This document shows positions 47,634 to 63,620 of a stretch of DNA of 64,000 bases, piece after piece. This DNA comes from Limanda limanda (taxonomy: Eukaryota > Chordata > Actinopteri > Pleuronectiformes > Pleuronectidae). Made by a program: the position numbers and the translations under genes. The notes below the pieces were generated by a model. That model did not search any database. It worked only from the letters and a program-made list of their open reading frames with translations, and was not told the DNA's origin. How positions within the stretch are numbered: position 1 is the first letter of the stretch; each line of letters opens with the position of its first letter. The stretch is from positions 24,460,507 to 24,524,506 of the forward strand of contig NC_083637.1 of NCBI RefSeq assembly GCF_963576545.1. The letters run 5' to 3'.

Positions 47634-47837
47634 TCCTCCCGAAAACCTCCCGACACAACCACTGCTCGATCGGCCAACACAGTAGAAATATTAATAAAAA
47701 TAAATCTTACCTGATCATGCACATAGAACAGACGGAAAACCCAGGAAAAAGGGACAGAAACCAATTCAAAACTCCGCGCCACTCGCACTCACACACCCCG
47801 CCACCGCCGCTCACGCTCACACACCGGAAACGGAAAC

Positions 47838-47888
47838 AGAGGAGAGAGGAGGTCAGAGAGGAGAGGAGGTCAGAGAGGAGGTGAGGGA
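47838..47888. repeat. GA-rich minisatellite, right part
   Basis: AGGAGAGAGGAGGTCAGAGAG and variants; the continuation of 41528-42202 beyond the LINE. It also cuts off the end of the TRIM gene. Confidence 0.9.
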
Positions 47889-49296
47889 GCATAGAGAGGC
47901 TGAGTGAACGTGGTCTGGACTCTGTGGAGGAGAGTCATAGTGTCAGAGACGCTGTAGAAGGACAGAACACCTGCACTGTGATCCAGGTACACTCCTACTC
48001 TGGAGGACACAGGACCTGACACTGGAGTTCTGATGCGGTTGTAATAAAAGATATAACTGTGTCCATTATAATAAAATGACCAAGATTTATCATTGTGTCC
48101 AAATAAACATTCACGTGATTCTCCTGCTCTGCTGATATTCTTATATGTGAATGCTACACCAACTTTTCCTCCCATCCCATCCCCACCTTCACCTCCACCT
48201 CCCAGTAACAATGTCCAGTCAGACTCTTTCTACTCAGGACCTGCCACCAATCATTGAATCTGTCTGGGTGATCAGAATAAGACTGATCTTCTCTCATCCA
48301 TGTTACTTTTCTGTTTCTCTCAGATAATAACAGAAGTTTGTGTGCTGTGTTTGGATCCAGTGTGATTTCCTGTGAATATCTTAAGAAGTCAGCTCTGGTC
48401 TCTGGCTCTGGTTGTCGCAGTAAAACATCCACTTGAGACACAATCTGTAAAATCTCTGTCACTGTCTTACTCAGAATGTCCTGTAGTCGACCTCTGACCA
48501 GTGACACAGCTGCTGTCACATCCTCAAAGTCCCTCAGAGGACGGATCCTGAAGCTGGATGAGTGTGTAGATTCACTGAGTGGTGACAGTGAGGGGTCGTT
48601 GTGTAGAAGCTGGTTGTGATCCTCTGTGTCTGACAGCTGCTTTAGTTCATGGTCTTTCCTCTTCAGCTCAGTTATCTCCTGCTCCAGTCTCTCCTGAAGC
48701 TCTCTGACTCGACTCACTTCAGTTTCCTGCTGGGATCTGATCTGCTGCTCCACATCAGAGCTTCTTTTCTCCAGCAGACGGATCAGCTCAGTGAAGATCT
48801 CCTCACTGTCCTCCAATGCTTTATCAGCAGAGCCATTGACGGCCTCCTCCTCCTGTTGAAGCAGCTTCACGTCTTTCTCTGTGTCCTGGACTCTCTGCTG
48901 GATTGTTTGTCTCCTCAGCCCGAGCTCTCTCTGCCTCTCAGTCCTTTCTGCTGCAGCTGACACTGTGTCGTGGCCTTTATGTTCCGCCACAGGGCAGAGA
49001 TAACAGATACACTGCTGATCATTGCGGCAGAACATCTTCATCCCCTCGTTGTGACGAGAGCAGATGTTCTCCTAGAGCTTCTCCAAGGGCTCCACCAGCT
49101 TGTGCTTCTTTAATGGAGCTGACTGAAGATGAGGCTGGAGGTGTTTTTTACAATAAGAGGCCAGACAATTCAAACAGGACTTGAGAGCTTTCACTTTTCT
49201 CCCAGTGCAGACATCACAGGCCACATCTTTAGGTCCAGCAGAGCAGTGATCAGCAGGAGCCACTTCTACACAACGACCCCTCACTGTCACCACCAA
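47889..49296 (-). pseudogene. TRIM (finTRIM-like) pseudogene
   Basis: Reads a B-box-1-like motif ([20 protein letters not shown]), then after a TAG at about 49074 a B-box 2 (CSRHNEGMKMFC, CICYLCPVAEHKGH). A long coiled coil follows (about 48960-48640). The PRY/SPRY domain has LDPNTAHKLLLLSERNRKV, WQVLSRKSLTGHCYWEVEV, then after a frameshift near 48180 YKNISRAGESRECLFGHND and GVYLDHSAGVLSFYSVSD. The last strand after FTQPLYA is lost in the GA-rich minisatellite. No RING domain lies upstream. Lesions: 5' truncation, one stop, one frameshift, 3' truncation. TRIM proteins of this kind are ubiquitin ligases with immune roles and are greatly expanded in fish. Confidence 0.88.
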
Positions 49297-51845
49297 GTCA
49301 CAGTAATCTTATATCTTCATTATCAATGTCTTGAGACCCATTTGACATAGTTTCACATGGTTTCGGAAAGTGGATGAGGAGGAGTACTTCCAAGTGTAAG
49401 ACGTACCAATCACAAGACATTTCCTGTTGCCACCAGGGGGCGCTGTGATTCTCAGTCACGATTTCTGTGTAGCTGTCAACTGGTTGCGACTCTTGTCTTA
49501 TGTGTCTAGTTTGGACTCGATAAGACCAAATATGTCTGAGATACAGAAGCCCGAGTTTTGATGGCGTTTAATCAAACTTTGACAGCAGGCCACGGTCACA
49601 CGCTCTGATGAAAAGTTGATCTTTTGATAACTTAAGTACTCCATCTTGTTCTGATTAGACTCATCTAAATTTTAAGTTGATATGATGAAAGCTCTAAGAC
49701 AAGTACTTTAAAGTAAAAATGTGGAATATGGCCAAAATGGCCACTAAATCCAAAATGGCGGGCTTCCTGTTTGGTTTAGCATATGTATCCAAGAGACTTA
49801 TTTCTTTGTCATGAAAAGGCACATGTCCCTGTCGATTTTTGTAGAAGTAGGCCAATCGTAGTGCCGGGGCTGCCATTTAGGGGGCGCTAGTCAGTGATTT
49901 TGCCACGCCCATTCTTTAAACCCATCTGACAGTCTTAAGGGGGGGGGGGCTGTTGATACCCACATGTAATTTGAGGGAGATGGAACCATGAACACGGAAG
50001 ATACAGCGATTTCGTGTGTCATGGGGAGTTGATGAACTTTGATGCCACGCCATTAGGGCTGCCACTAACGACTATTTTTCTATTGATTAATCTGACGACT
50101 GTTTTATCGATTAGTCGATTAATCTAAACGATTAATTTCCTCCAAAAAAATCTAATTGACCATTTAATTTCAGTTAATTTTATTTTGACAAAAACAAAAT
50201 GTATGTCATCGTATAATGCAGCACAAAAAAAAATGTAAACAAAGGCTCAAACATTATAGTCGATTAATCTAAACGATTTATTTTCCTCCAAAAAAAATCT
50301 AATTGACCATTTAATTTCAGTTAACTTAATTTTGACAAAAACAAACTTTATGTCATCGTATAATGAAGCACAAAACAAAATGTAAACAAAGGCTAAAACA
50401 TTAAAGTGCAAAACTGTAGGTTTAAACTAGCAACTCCAAAGTGATAAAAATAAATAAATAAGAGGGCTTATAAGTTGAGTCAGCAGTGCAACTCAAAAAG
50501 ATATCAAAGTTTCTATTTAAGCCCTTATCAAAATAACAAAGTTAGGTCTGCATATTAAACAAAGTGCAACATGTTTTAAGTATAAGAAACAATGGTGTAC
50601 AGCTCAAAATCCGACTCAAACGTTAGTTAGACATGTGTGTTGTAATGTGAACGGAGGGTTCCCCCAGCGGGCGCCGTAGCTGAGGTGGCCGCGAGAAGTA
50701 CCCGACATTCACCGATCCACACGAAAATGAGGACCGTTGTGTATCATGACCAGATGCACAAAAAAGTCTATCAGTGCATTATAAAAAACGCAACAGGAAG
50801 CCCGCCATTTTGGATTTAGTGGCCATTTTGACCATATTCCACATTTTCACTTTGATGTACTTGTCGTAGAGTTTTCATCAAATCAACTTAAAATTGAGAT
50901 GAGTGTCACGGTAACACGCTCTGACAAAAGGTTGATATTTTGATAACTTAGGTACGCCATCTTGTTCTGATTAGACTCATCTACATTTTAAGTTGATATG
51001 ATGAAAGCTCTAAGACAAGTACATTAAAGTAAAAATGTGGAATATGGCCAAAATGGCCACTAAATCAGAAATCGCGGGCTTCCGGTCATAATACACAACA
51101 GTACCAATTTTCGTGTGGAACGGTGAATGCTAAATGAAGGGCTTTTCCGTAGGTGGCGCTGTTGAGGTATTTTGCCACGCCCATTTCAAATTACTCCAGA
51201 ATATGTAAATTTTCACCACTTTCTAATTTACTGCAAACTTTAGAAACTTTTTGAGCATGGGAAAGTCATCAAAAAGCCCATTCACTACGCTCAGAATAAT
51301 CCTTACAATTTCAATAGGGCCTCCCACTGGAGGTGCTTGGGCCCTAAATATCATACTTGCAGCTAATTCCTGGTCAAGTTTTTTTTGAAAATAAGATACA
51401 GAAAAAAAAAAAAATCTTTGAACATATTCTGTTGAGTCACTGAAAAATGAATTCTCTTCGACATAGTAAGTCTTCCTGTTACCACGAGTCACTGGTTTCT
51501 GATGACTCAACACAAAGTGACTCTACCAGGAGAGTGTGGCTCTCACAGCTCCACTGCTTAACGCCACAACGACCGGTGATTATCAAACCTCCTTTCAATA
51601 GTTTTCACGACCAGATATAGCAGCACATCATGCTCTTTTAAAATCTGCAGTTATGCCTCCCACCTTTACCCTGGGTGACCTTTTGTGATGCACTTCTATG
51701 ATATTGTTAGTCACATGACATCACTTGAAGATTTTTGTCAGACGTTACCCTTTGGAGCCACGAAAGCTTTTGTCCAACTTTTTTTTAGTCCTTCCCCAAA
51801 AAAAACTGTGGACAGACATCGTCTAAAATAGGCAGAAAGTTCCCT
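49297..51845. other. Repeat mosaic without genes
   Basis: Contains three related segments: about 49592-49775 (direct), 50797-50900 (inverted) and 50917-51085 (direct). All contain a GTGGAATATGGCCAAAATGG core. A hAT remnant (50054-50640) lies between the first two. The words GGGGGCGCT and TTTTGCCACGCCCAT recur near 49436, 49880-49910 and 51160-51180. 51190-51845 has no recognised family. Confidence 0.6.
50054..50640 (+). mobile_element. hAT remnant with internal duplication
   Basis: Starts TAGGGCTGCCACTAACGAC, the terminus of the hAT group also seen at 29479 and 11712. A segment with TAGTCGATTAATCTAAACG is duplicated in tandem (50112 and 50257, period 145 bp). The right terminus was not found. 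Confidence 0.65.
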
Positions 51846-51959
51846 TTAACCCTTGTGTTGTCCCAGGGTCTGGTTGACCCAGCATGTGTTTGTGTGCGTG
51901 TGACAGTGTCCCGACTTGGCGCGTGGCCATGAGAAGCAATACAAATTATTTAAAAAAAA

Positions 51960-53945
51960 AAGAGTAAACCGTGTGCCATCGCATTTTCTTCTTCTTCTTC
52001 TTCCTCTTCTTCCTATTATTGTTATAATTTTTATCATCAATGAGCAAGAACAGGCTCCAATACACAACACTGGCAGCCAGAGAAATGCTCGCGTGCCCTC
52101 GGGTCACAGGGACCCCAACCGACAAGCGACGGGCCCTACGTCTTCGCCGTGCGTCGCGTGGCCATGTGGAGCAATACAAATTATTTTTAAAAAACAGAGT
52201 AAACCGTGTGCCACTGCATTTTCTTCTTCTTCTTCTTCTTCCTCTTCCTGTTATAATTTGTATCATCACCGAGCAAGAACAGGCTCCAGTACACAACACT
52301 GGCAGCCAGAGAGATGCTCGCGTGCCCTCGGGTCACGGGGACCCCAACCGACAAGCGACGGGCCCTACGTCTTCGCCGTGCGTCGCGTGGCCATGTGGAG
52401 CAATACAAATTATTTTTAAAAAACAGAGTAAACCGTGTGCCACCGCATTTTCTTCTTCTTTTTCTTCCTCTTCTTGTTATAATTTTTATCATCACCGAGC
52501 AAGAACAGGCTCCAGTACGCAACACTGGCAGCCAGAGAGATGCTCGCGTGCCCTTGGGTCACGGGGACCCCAACCGACAAGCGACGGGCCCTACGTCTTC
52601 GCCGTGCGTCTCGTGGCCATGTGGAGCAATACAAATTATTTTTAAAAAACAGAGTAAACCGTGTGCCACCGCATTTTCTTCTTCTTTTTCTTCCTCTGTA
52701 TAATTTTTAACATCACCGAGCAAGAACAGGCTCAAGTACACAACACTGGCAGCCGCAGAGATGCTCGCATGCCCTCGGGTCACGGGGACCCCAACCGACA
52801 AGCGACGGGCCCTACGTCTTCGCCGTGCGTCGCGTGGTCATGTGAAGCAATACAAATTATTTTTAAAAAACAGAGTAAACCGTGTGCCACCGCATTTTCT
52901 TCTTCTTCTTCTTCCTCTTCTTGTTATAATTTTTATCATCACCGAGCAAGAACAGGCTCCAGTACACAACACTGGCAGCCAGAGAGATGCTCGCGTGCCC
53001 TCAGGTCACGGGGACCCCAACCGACAAGCGACGGGCCCTACGTCTTCGCCGTGCGTTGCGTTGCCATGTGGAGCAATACAAATTATTTTTAAAAAACAGA
53101 GTAAACCGTGTGCCACCGCATTTTCTTCTTCCTCTTGTTTGTCTTTTTCTTCTTCTTCTTCACATCACCGAGCAAGAACAGGCTCGAGTACGGAACGCGG
53201 GCGGCCAGGCTGGCCCGACGTCGCGAGTCTCAGGGTCACGGTGACCCCGAACGACAAGAGACGGGCCATATGTATTTGCGTGTGTCGTGTGTAGCTATAA
53301 AAAATAATAAAAATGAGTTTCCTTCTTCCTCTTGTTCTTCTTCTTCTTCTTCACATCACCGAGCAAGAACAGACTCGAGTACGCAACGCGGGCGGCCGGG
53401 CTGGCCCGACGTCGCAACTCTCAGGGTCGGGGAGATGCCGAACGACAAGAGACGGGGCATACATCACCTTGTCTCGCGTCTTTGCGTGTGTTTTGTGTAG
53501 CTATAAAAAATAATAAAAATGAGTTTCTTTTTTGTTATTATTACTGCGCAAGAGTCTTTTTCTTCTTCTTCTTCTTCTAGTTCTAGTTCTCGTTCTTCTT
53601 CCCGTTCCCATCACCGAGCAAGAACAGGCTCGAGCGCAGCCGCGAGCCTTCGAGTTTCAGAGACCCAGGCCAAAGAGACTCCCCAACGCGGGCATCCCAG
53701 GGGTCCTTCGTCACACCGCCGTGCAACATGGAGCGTGGCGTGCTGAGATTACAAAAAAGTAAAACGCTTTGCCACTGCATAGTAATTTTATTGTTTTTAA
53801 CGATCACTGAGCAACAACAGGCTCGAGTACGCAACGCGGGCGGCCGGGAGGGCCCGTCGCGCGACTCTCAGGGTCGGGGAGACCACAAGAGTTACGCCGT
53901 CTCGTGTTTTTTACGCGTGTGTCGTGCAGATATACAAAATGATAC
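51960..53945 (+). repeat. Subterminal repeat array, about 9 units (copy B)
   Basis: GAGCAAGAACAGGCTC or a variant near 52042, 52271, 52497, 52718, 52944, 53170, 53361, 53616 and 53808. The first five units are nearly identical and about 226-229 bp apart; the last four match the last units of copy A. Three extra copies of the first unit type account for the difference from copy A. Confidence 0.88.
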
Positions 53946-53974
53946 AAAAAAATGAGTTTCCTTCTTCCTCTTGT

Positions 53975-54072
53975 GCATCTTGTTCTTGTTCTCCTTCTTG
54001 TTCTCCTTCTTGTTCTTGTTCTTCTTCTTCTTCTTCTTCTTGTTATTCTTCTTCTTCTTCTTCTTCTTCTTC
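53975..54072 (+). repeat. TTC-rich microsatellite
   Basis: TTCTTG, TTCTCC and TTC repeats before the gag leader, matching 1755-1885 of copy A. Confidence 0.9.
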
Positions 54073-55032
54073 GTTGGTGGAGGTGTAGTTGTGAAGACAG
54101 AGAAGGTGAAGGAAAGCGCGTTCAAACTTATTCAGATTTCTGTATCTTTATTGTATGTTCATTGTTGTGTAGTGTTTGTGTACGTTTAGTGTATTTTGTC
54201 TGTGTGTTTTCCGTGTCTGTGGGGGGGATGGCGTCCGCAGGGACGCCGCCGATGTCCCTGAGACATGGCGTCAGGCTGGTGCCTCAGCTCAGCTCCACGG
54301 TGGAGCAGGTGCTGCTGGCCGTGGGGGAGCAGGTGGGACATGAGAACATATCCTACGCTTCCAGGATGAACAAGGCGCTGGTGATCTTTTTTAAAGATCC
54401 AGACTCGGTCACTAAGCTCATTGAAAGCGGTTTAACTTTAGAGGAGGAGTTCATTCAAGTGTCCCCGCTAGCGGTAGCTTCCACCCGGATCACCGTGTCC
54501 GGCGCCCCCCCGTTCATCCCCAATGAAGCTCTGGAGCGAGAGCTGAGGCGGTTCGGGAAGTTCGCGAGTGGGTTCCGCGCGGTGGGTCTGGGCTGCAGAG
54601 ACACGAAGCTGAAGCACGTCCAGTCTCTGAGGAGACAAGCCTTCATGTTTCTGGATAACGAGTCGCAGACACTAGACGTGTCTTTCCGGGTTCGCTACGA
54701 GGAGCAGTTCTATATGGTGTATGCGAGCTCGGGGAGCATGAAGTGTTTTCAGTGTGGAGAAGTGGGACACAAGAAAGTGACGTGCCCGAACGGGAGATGG
54801 GCGGGGGGGGCCGCTGGAGCGGAGGGCAGCGCCGGGGTGACTCGTCCTGCGTGGGGCCGGGCGGCCGGTGCTGCTGCGTCCTCTGCGGCTGCGGTTTCTG
54901 CTGCAGCGGGTCCCGGTGCCGCGGATGCGGTTCCGGAGGCGGCGGCTCCCGGTGCCGCGGATGCGTTTCCGGTGGCTCCCGGTGCCGCGGATGCGTTTCC
55001 GGTGGCGGCGGCTCCCGGGTCGGCTCCGGTGG

Positions 55033-57882
<2,850 letters not shown>

Positions 57883-59727
57883 TGTTGGGGGGAGACTCCT
57901 GAGTGCTGACTGTCACACAATGGCTCGTAAAACTTGAGGCCTACAAGACCAAGCTGAAACCAGTTCTACCGGTTTCTACTCTGAATCCACACATTCCTCA
58001 GACAGCCTGGGGCCTCGCCTTGGTGGGGAAAGCATTTCCTGGGCTCCCTCAGAGGACCCCCACTGTGTTTCTAACTGCTCCCTGAGATTTGAACCCTGAC
58101 ATCTCTTTGGCTGAGAGCCAACTGAAGCCCATGACCACTTCCTGAGGAGGCAGGAACTCCTCAGGTTGTATAAAACTGTTGAGCCCACAGAGCTCGCGGC
58201 CATTTTCCTGTACTGAAGTTGCAACAAGACCTCCCGAGGTCTTACCAGATAACCCAGTAAACTAAAGGAGGCAATAACTACTTTTGTTTCAGCTTTTTCC
58301 CTGCACTGATGACCTCTCCAGACCTCTCCAGGTCTATCCAGATGATTCAGTTGCTATAGGGAGCAACCACAGCCATTCCCTGCTTAAAGACTTCTGAACC
58401 AGACCCCCGGGTCTTTCCAGATGTTCCAGCTGCTATTGGGGGCGATTAGACGTTGGTTTAATTCATTTTATTTTAATTCATTTAATTTCCTTTATTTTAC
58501 CTTCAGTCAGATTTTATTTTGATAGGACTTTTTGCTGTTTTAACTTGAAAGACCGAAACAGGAAATTCGCTCGCGGGACGAGCTCAGACATTTTCCACAC
58601 GGACTACTTTTTCCTCCCACACGATCTTCAACCGGCTCCAAGCAGCCGCTCATCCCTGCAGAAGCGCAACGTTATTCCGCGGAGGAGTATGACAAAATCC
58701 ACTCCGTTCCTGTAAAGCAGCACGATCTCCGCTGACACAGAAGAAGACGAAGCTTCATCCCGTCAAGGAGCACGAGAAATCCGCTCCGAATTCGGCCCAG
58801 CTGAGCTCCGTGCCCCAATCGAACCACCGGAGCAAGCCTGAGAGGCCACGAGTTTTATTCACTGGACTTCCGGGACATTCGCGCAGCGCGCACGCACCCC
58901 GCGAAACCACGGTCACAGTAAGAGGCTTATATTGTCTGGGCAGATACTAGTTTTAATACTTAGCGTATTTTTTAACATTTGAGTGAATTTATTTGTGGGA
59001 CCTCCGTGTCTCCTATTGTTTAGCCGCGACGAGCTGGCTACATCCGGTTCATTTCTGGGTTCTTTGTGTTACAGTGTTTGAGCGCCGCAACGAAGCGTCT
59101 CCGGCTGCACTGGGACCGTCTGAACAACTTTAAAGAGATTTTACCGGTCAAACTTCAACAGACAACGCCGCTTGGGTGCTGGGTGGTAAAGTAACAGTAA
59201 AACTTGTTTCTGACGGTGTTTTTAAGAGCTTCTTTGATATCTCCTTGCATGTTTTCTCTCTCTCTCTCTCCTCCTAAACCTACCTACACATACGTTCCGA
59301 TCGGTATTTATACAGTTCATGTCACATAGATAAATCTATACTTAGAGAGGCTGAACACAATTGGAAGCCATTCGGCCCAAGGCCAAAGCAGAGATTAAGA
59401 ATTCTCTTTGTCAGAAAATTCCTTTGTGTAATTCCTGTGGTGACCGCCATTTTGAGCTCCGGCCACATGGTGTCATTAACATAGGCTCCATTTTGAATAA
59501 CGCGAGTTAAACCACCATTTTGAGAGTTTATTATTGCCACGCCTCCTCTCTCTCTCTCCTCCCCTTTTGGCTCTAAACTCCAAAGCGGCTCCACCATTTT
59601 GGTTTGTAGTCACCACCATTTTGAGAGTTTTTCGGTGGATCATTATCGTCCGCCATCTTGGATGTGACCCGACTACGTCACCACGTGACTGTGTCATACG
59701 TCATCGCCACTCCCCTTTTTTTTCTCA
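57883..59727 (+). mobile_element. LTR, 3'-truncated (block 3)
   Basis: TGTTGGGGGG start and the same TATA region (about 58168) as the LTR at 33419. Similarity runs to the TTTTTTTTCTC at 59718-59727 and stops there. It includes a segment (about 59210-59460) that the 33419 LTR lacks at its CT expansion but the inverted LTR at 13310-13560 has. Confidence 0.7.
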
Positions 59728-61360
59728 GCCCACTGAAGACACATTCAGTCCTCATCCACTCCCCGGAATTAAAACGGAGAGGAGAACCTACATGACACAG
59801 TTGGAGCTGTGTATCTCATGAACAGTTTACGTACCGATGAGGATGATGAGCCACTTTCCCGGAGAGTTGTGTGTCTAGAGAAGCCCAGAGAGTGGCGTCG
59901 GCGGTGCGTGTGCGTCAGGCAGAGACGAGAGCACAATGGAGGAGATTTGGCACATTTGAACGCAACCTGCTGGCGGAGCGAAGCGCATGCAGCGCGCCGG
60001 GATGCGGCAACATCCGTCTGCAGATGACCAGGTCCAACCAGGGAGGGGCGCACCACACTCACACTGCACCAGCACTAACTCATTCACTGCCGAGGTGGTG
60101 TGGGTGGGTGCACTGCTTCTATGAGCAGAGAGAGAGTAGCAGGTCTGTCTGTCTGTGTGTGTGCGTGCGAGTGTGTGTATTATGCACCACACCACAGAGC
60201 GCTTAATAAAGACATATGTTGTCAGCCAATCGTCAATGACGTGAGGATGTAAGCAACGACCTCTATGTTAAATCTGATAGACTAAACAAGACACAGTAAA
60301 AAAAAAACCCTTAAAACTATGTCACATTTATATATTCCTGACTGTATGGAAAAAGATAGTAATAATATAGGGGGGGCATAGATAGGATTGTACTTCACTA
60401 TTAACTAGATATGGACTCCATCAGGTACATCATGACAATACAGATGTATTGTCCCGTTATATGTCTCAATGAAGGTGGGGAAAGGTACATAACATCACCG
60501 CTTATTCTGTACAGGCTCATATGCACGAGCAAATCACGTGAGACAGTTACTAATGCCACCAAAAATGTTCACAACTAAAATTGTCACATTTTGTACTAAT
60601 GCTGGCACTAGAAGCGATCAGGGACTCACCAAAATCCTTAGAAATCATTGTTGGGACCCAAACTATCAAAATCACATTTCAATGGAAACCAGGTAGGAAA
60701 TGGTCACTTCCGGCAATGATGCAGCACTTCTGGCCATCTTGTGGCCTGCACAAAATGGATGTGTACCTAAAGTAGCCCACTTGACAAATAGCAAATGTGG
60801 CCCAAATATCCCAAAGCTAGTGTGGGCCCTTTTGGACAAACAAGCAGTAATCAAGTCTAGGCAAGGTGTAATCTGCATGTGAACCTTAAGTGGTAACACC
60901 AACACTCTGTGTTTAATTAGTGTTTGTTTGATTCACTCCAGAATTTATATGAGGCTGCATTTAAACAACAATAAGTCGTCAACATTTTGTGCTCAGTACA
61001 AACTAAATCCATGATTTAAAGTTTGACATATAAACTATAATCATCCAAAATACAAAAAACAGAACAAATGAATGTGAACTTGTTCTTTTTTGGAACTGTG
61101 AGCTTTCATCTGTATGAACTGAACTTTAAACTAGTTATTTTAAAGTATGAACTGCCACAGCACTGCACCCAGGTGCCATCATTCCTCATGGTATGTGGGC
61201 TGGATGTGGGATGTTTGGGATGAAGGATGTAAAGCAAATCTTGGCACAACAATTTTGCTATGTAGGTAAGAGGGGCCCAAACAGGATAAACACACCTTTA
61301 ACATCCTAAAGTACATCTAAAATTATTTTCCCTCTAAAGCAGCCTTTTTACTCCTGTGAC
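59728..61360. other. No supported gene
   Basis: 59740-60070 is somewhat CpG-rich with short ORFs on both strands but no recognised protein. The remainder is A/T-rich. GT-rich run at 60147-60180. Confidence 0.4.
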
Positions 61361-61705
61361 AAATCAATCAATAAATCATTCAAATTTTATTTGTATAGCC
61401 CATATTCACATATTGCAATTTGTCTCATAGGGCTTTATTTAACAAGGTGCGACATCCTCTGCCCTTAACCCCCAACAAGAGTAAGGAAAAACTACTAAAA
61501 AACACTTTTAACAGGGTAAAAATAACGTAGAAACCTAAGAGAGAGCCACATGTGAGGGACCCGTCTCCCAGAAGTGACAGTAGTGCAATATATGTCATGT
61601 GTAAAGGAGAACATGATCAAGATAAGGGTTTTAGCAGCATTAATAAGAATAAACATTTTGAAGCATAACTCCACAGTCATTGTCCAAAATGACAGTGTCA
61701 CTGTT
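61361..61705. repeat. Dispersed fish repeat
   Basis: CAATCAATAAATCATTC, ATTTTATTTGTATAGCCC and CTCATAGGGCTTTATTTAAC followed by GAGAGAGCCACATGTGAGGG. This resembles a very common teleost interspersed repeat (non-LTR tail-like). Family name uncertain. Confidence 0.55.
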
Positions 61706-63066
61706 AGTAAGATAAAGAAATGGTTTGCACATATTTTAATATGAAATATCTTGGCTGTCCCACTAAGAGTTCAAACACATCCAACATCTGCAACAACAGT
61801 GTACATTTCTAATAACTGTGTAGTTGAACATAGAGTGTCATCCTAGTTATTAGAGAGAAATAGAACAAAGAGCAGTGATCTGGATGCTGGCTCAGTGCAC
61901 AATGGCCGCCCACAACAGTGATAGGTTTGTTGTTGACTTATTGTCACATGTGACAACTAAGAGCAGCCCATCATCTCTCTCACCCCCTCTCTCCAGTCTT
62001 TAATACCTCTCTCTGCCATTCCTTGTAATTAAATAGCTTACAAATGTTTATCAAGGTAACTGATGATATTGTTTTTACGCTCCAATTACCAGGATGGTGG
62101 GACTGTGTATATGTGTGTATTTACTCTATACGTTTGTGAGGACCATTTTAAGCATATACCCTACAGAGTGAGGACATTTTGTCCGGTCCTCACTTTTTCA
62201 ATGGACTGTTTGAGAGTTAAGACTTACTTTCACAAAGATAAAAGAACATCTACACTCTCTCTCTCTATTCCATTTGTCACTGGAATGAAAACCTGTTGGC
62301 TGATTGCATCACATTCTGGCCTCCTAGTATAAAGTCTGTAGATATCCAAATGAAGTCGACGTGTGCACACACTGAAAGAAATAACTTAGCTAGCATTTCC
62401 TAAGTAAAGTTTACTGCTGTAATATCAGGTACAACTCACTTGCCAGTATCAAGGAAAATGTACTTAACACTAAACCAAACATTTGTGAAGATATTAAGTA
62501 AATGTTACTTGATTGTTTTTTAGTTATAAGTTAGATTTATTGAAAATAATTAGGTAAAGTTAATTTAATGTTTTCAGGGAGGAAGATTGCTGTACTCAAA
62601 ATATTAAGTTAATCTTGCAATGTTTGTTATGAAGTACATTAGTAGAGTTTATTTTACAAAGTTATTTCACTCACTATAATTATGTAAATATTGCATTTCA
62701 GAATTATATTTTGATAAATGTTACAACCGATCACACAACAAAAGTACCATTAAACTATTAATTTTATTAAACAGTTATTCATTAAAAAAGGAGCCTTCAT
62801 GTTTGAAATGTTCATGTTTGGGGACATGTTTGAAAGACAAACATGTCCCTAAAGATTGGAGCCATTGTTATAAACAAGTGAAATCTTAGCAACCATAAAC
62901 ATAATTGTAACATGGCATGCAGGCATTAATCAATAAAACATTCATACACCACTGATATAGACAGGTCATGGACATTGTACATTCATATTGATGCATCTTA
63001 CAAACAGCAAAATAGTTTTCTAAATTAACCATATCAAAGTCCTCGATATATTTGACCACACCCAAC
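61706..63066. other. No gene seen
   Basis: A/T-rich. 62370-62720 contains several AAGTTA/TAACTT words that may be a decayed short inverted-repeat element. No coding region supported. Confidence 0.4.
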
Positions 63067-63620
63067 CAGTGTTGATTTCGTTGACGATAACGATAACGAA
63101 AAATATTCGTTAACGCCCCTTTTCCCATGACTAAGACGAGACGAAGACGTAACGAAATGGATCTTTGAAAATAAAAACTATGACGAAATCTATTTTAATT
63201 TTCGTTAACGAGACGAGACGAAACGAAAATGTTGGCGGTTGACTAAGTCACAACAATTTTTAAAAACATAATTGTATCAGGCCGTTATGAAGTACCCGGA
63301 GCGGCGAGTGTGTGTGTCTGTGTGTGTGTGCGTGTGTGTGTGTGTGCTGCCAGACAGCGCACCGGTCCCGAGGCTCCGCCCCCGCGCACTCGCTCAGAGA
63401 GACACAGTGAGATCAGAGCTCGTTCAGGTGATGCAGGCAGGTCACTCACCGGCTGCTTCTTAACTATGGAAACAGTGAAAACACAGAGTTCCTCTGGTCT
63501 CAGCTGCTCTGAGATCAGCGCCGCAGCTTCTGGATCAGAGCAGAAGCTGCAGTTGGTTTCTACCGAGCTTCAGTTTCCTCCTCCAGTCTGATCTGCTTTC
63601 AATTTTTGTTTTCACATTTC
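63067..63620. mobile_element. Possible hAT-like repeat
   Basis: Starts near CAGTGTTGATTTCGTTGACG and is rich in GACGAAACGAAA and CGTTAACG words, as in a common fish hAT-derived repeat. A GT microsatellite lies at 63310-63345. The right end is not defined. Confidence 0.4.

Larger units (their letters stand above)
42203..47837 (-). mobile_element. Tx1-clade LINE, near full length
   Basis: About 5.6 kb with a 5' leader (47837-47634), ORF1, ORF2 and a short 3' UTR ending at 42203, flanked on both sides by the same GA-rich minisatellite. ORF2 is intact and ORF1 has one frameshift, so insertion looks recent. Some Tx1-clade LINEs are known to insert into microsatellites or specific repeats, which fits this location. 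Confidence 0.9.
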
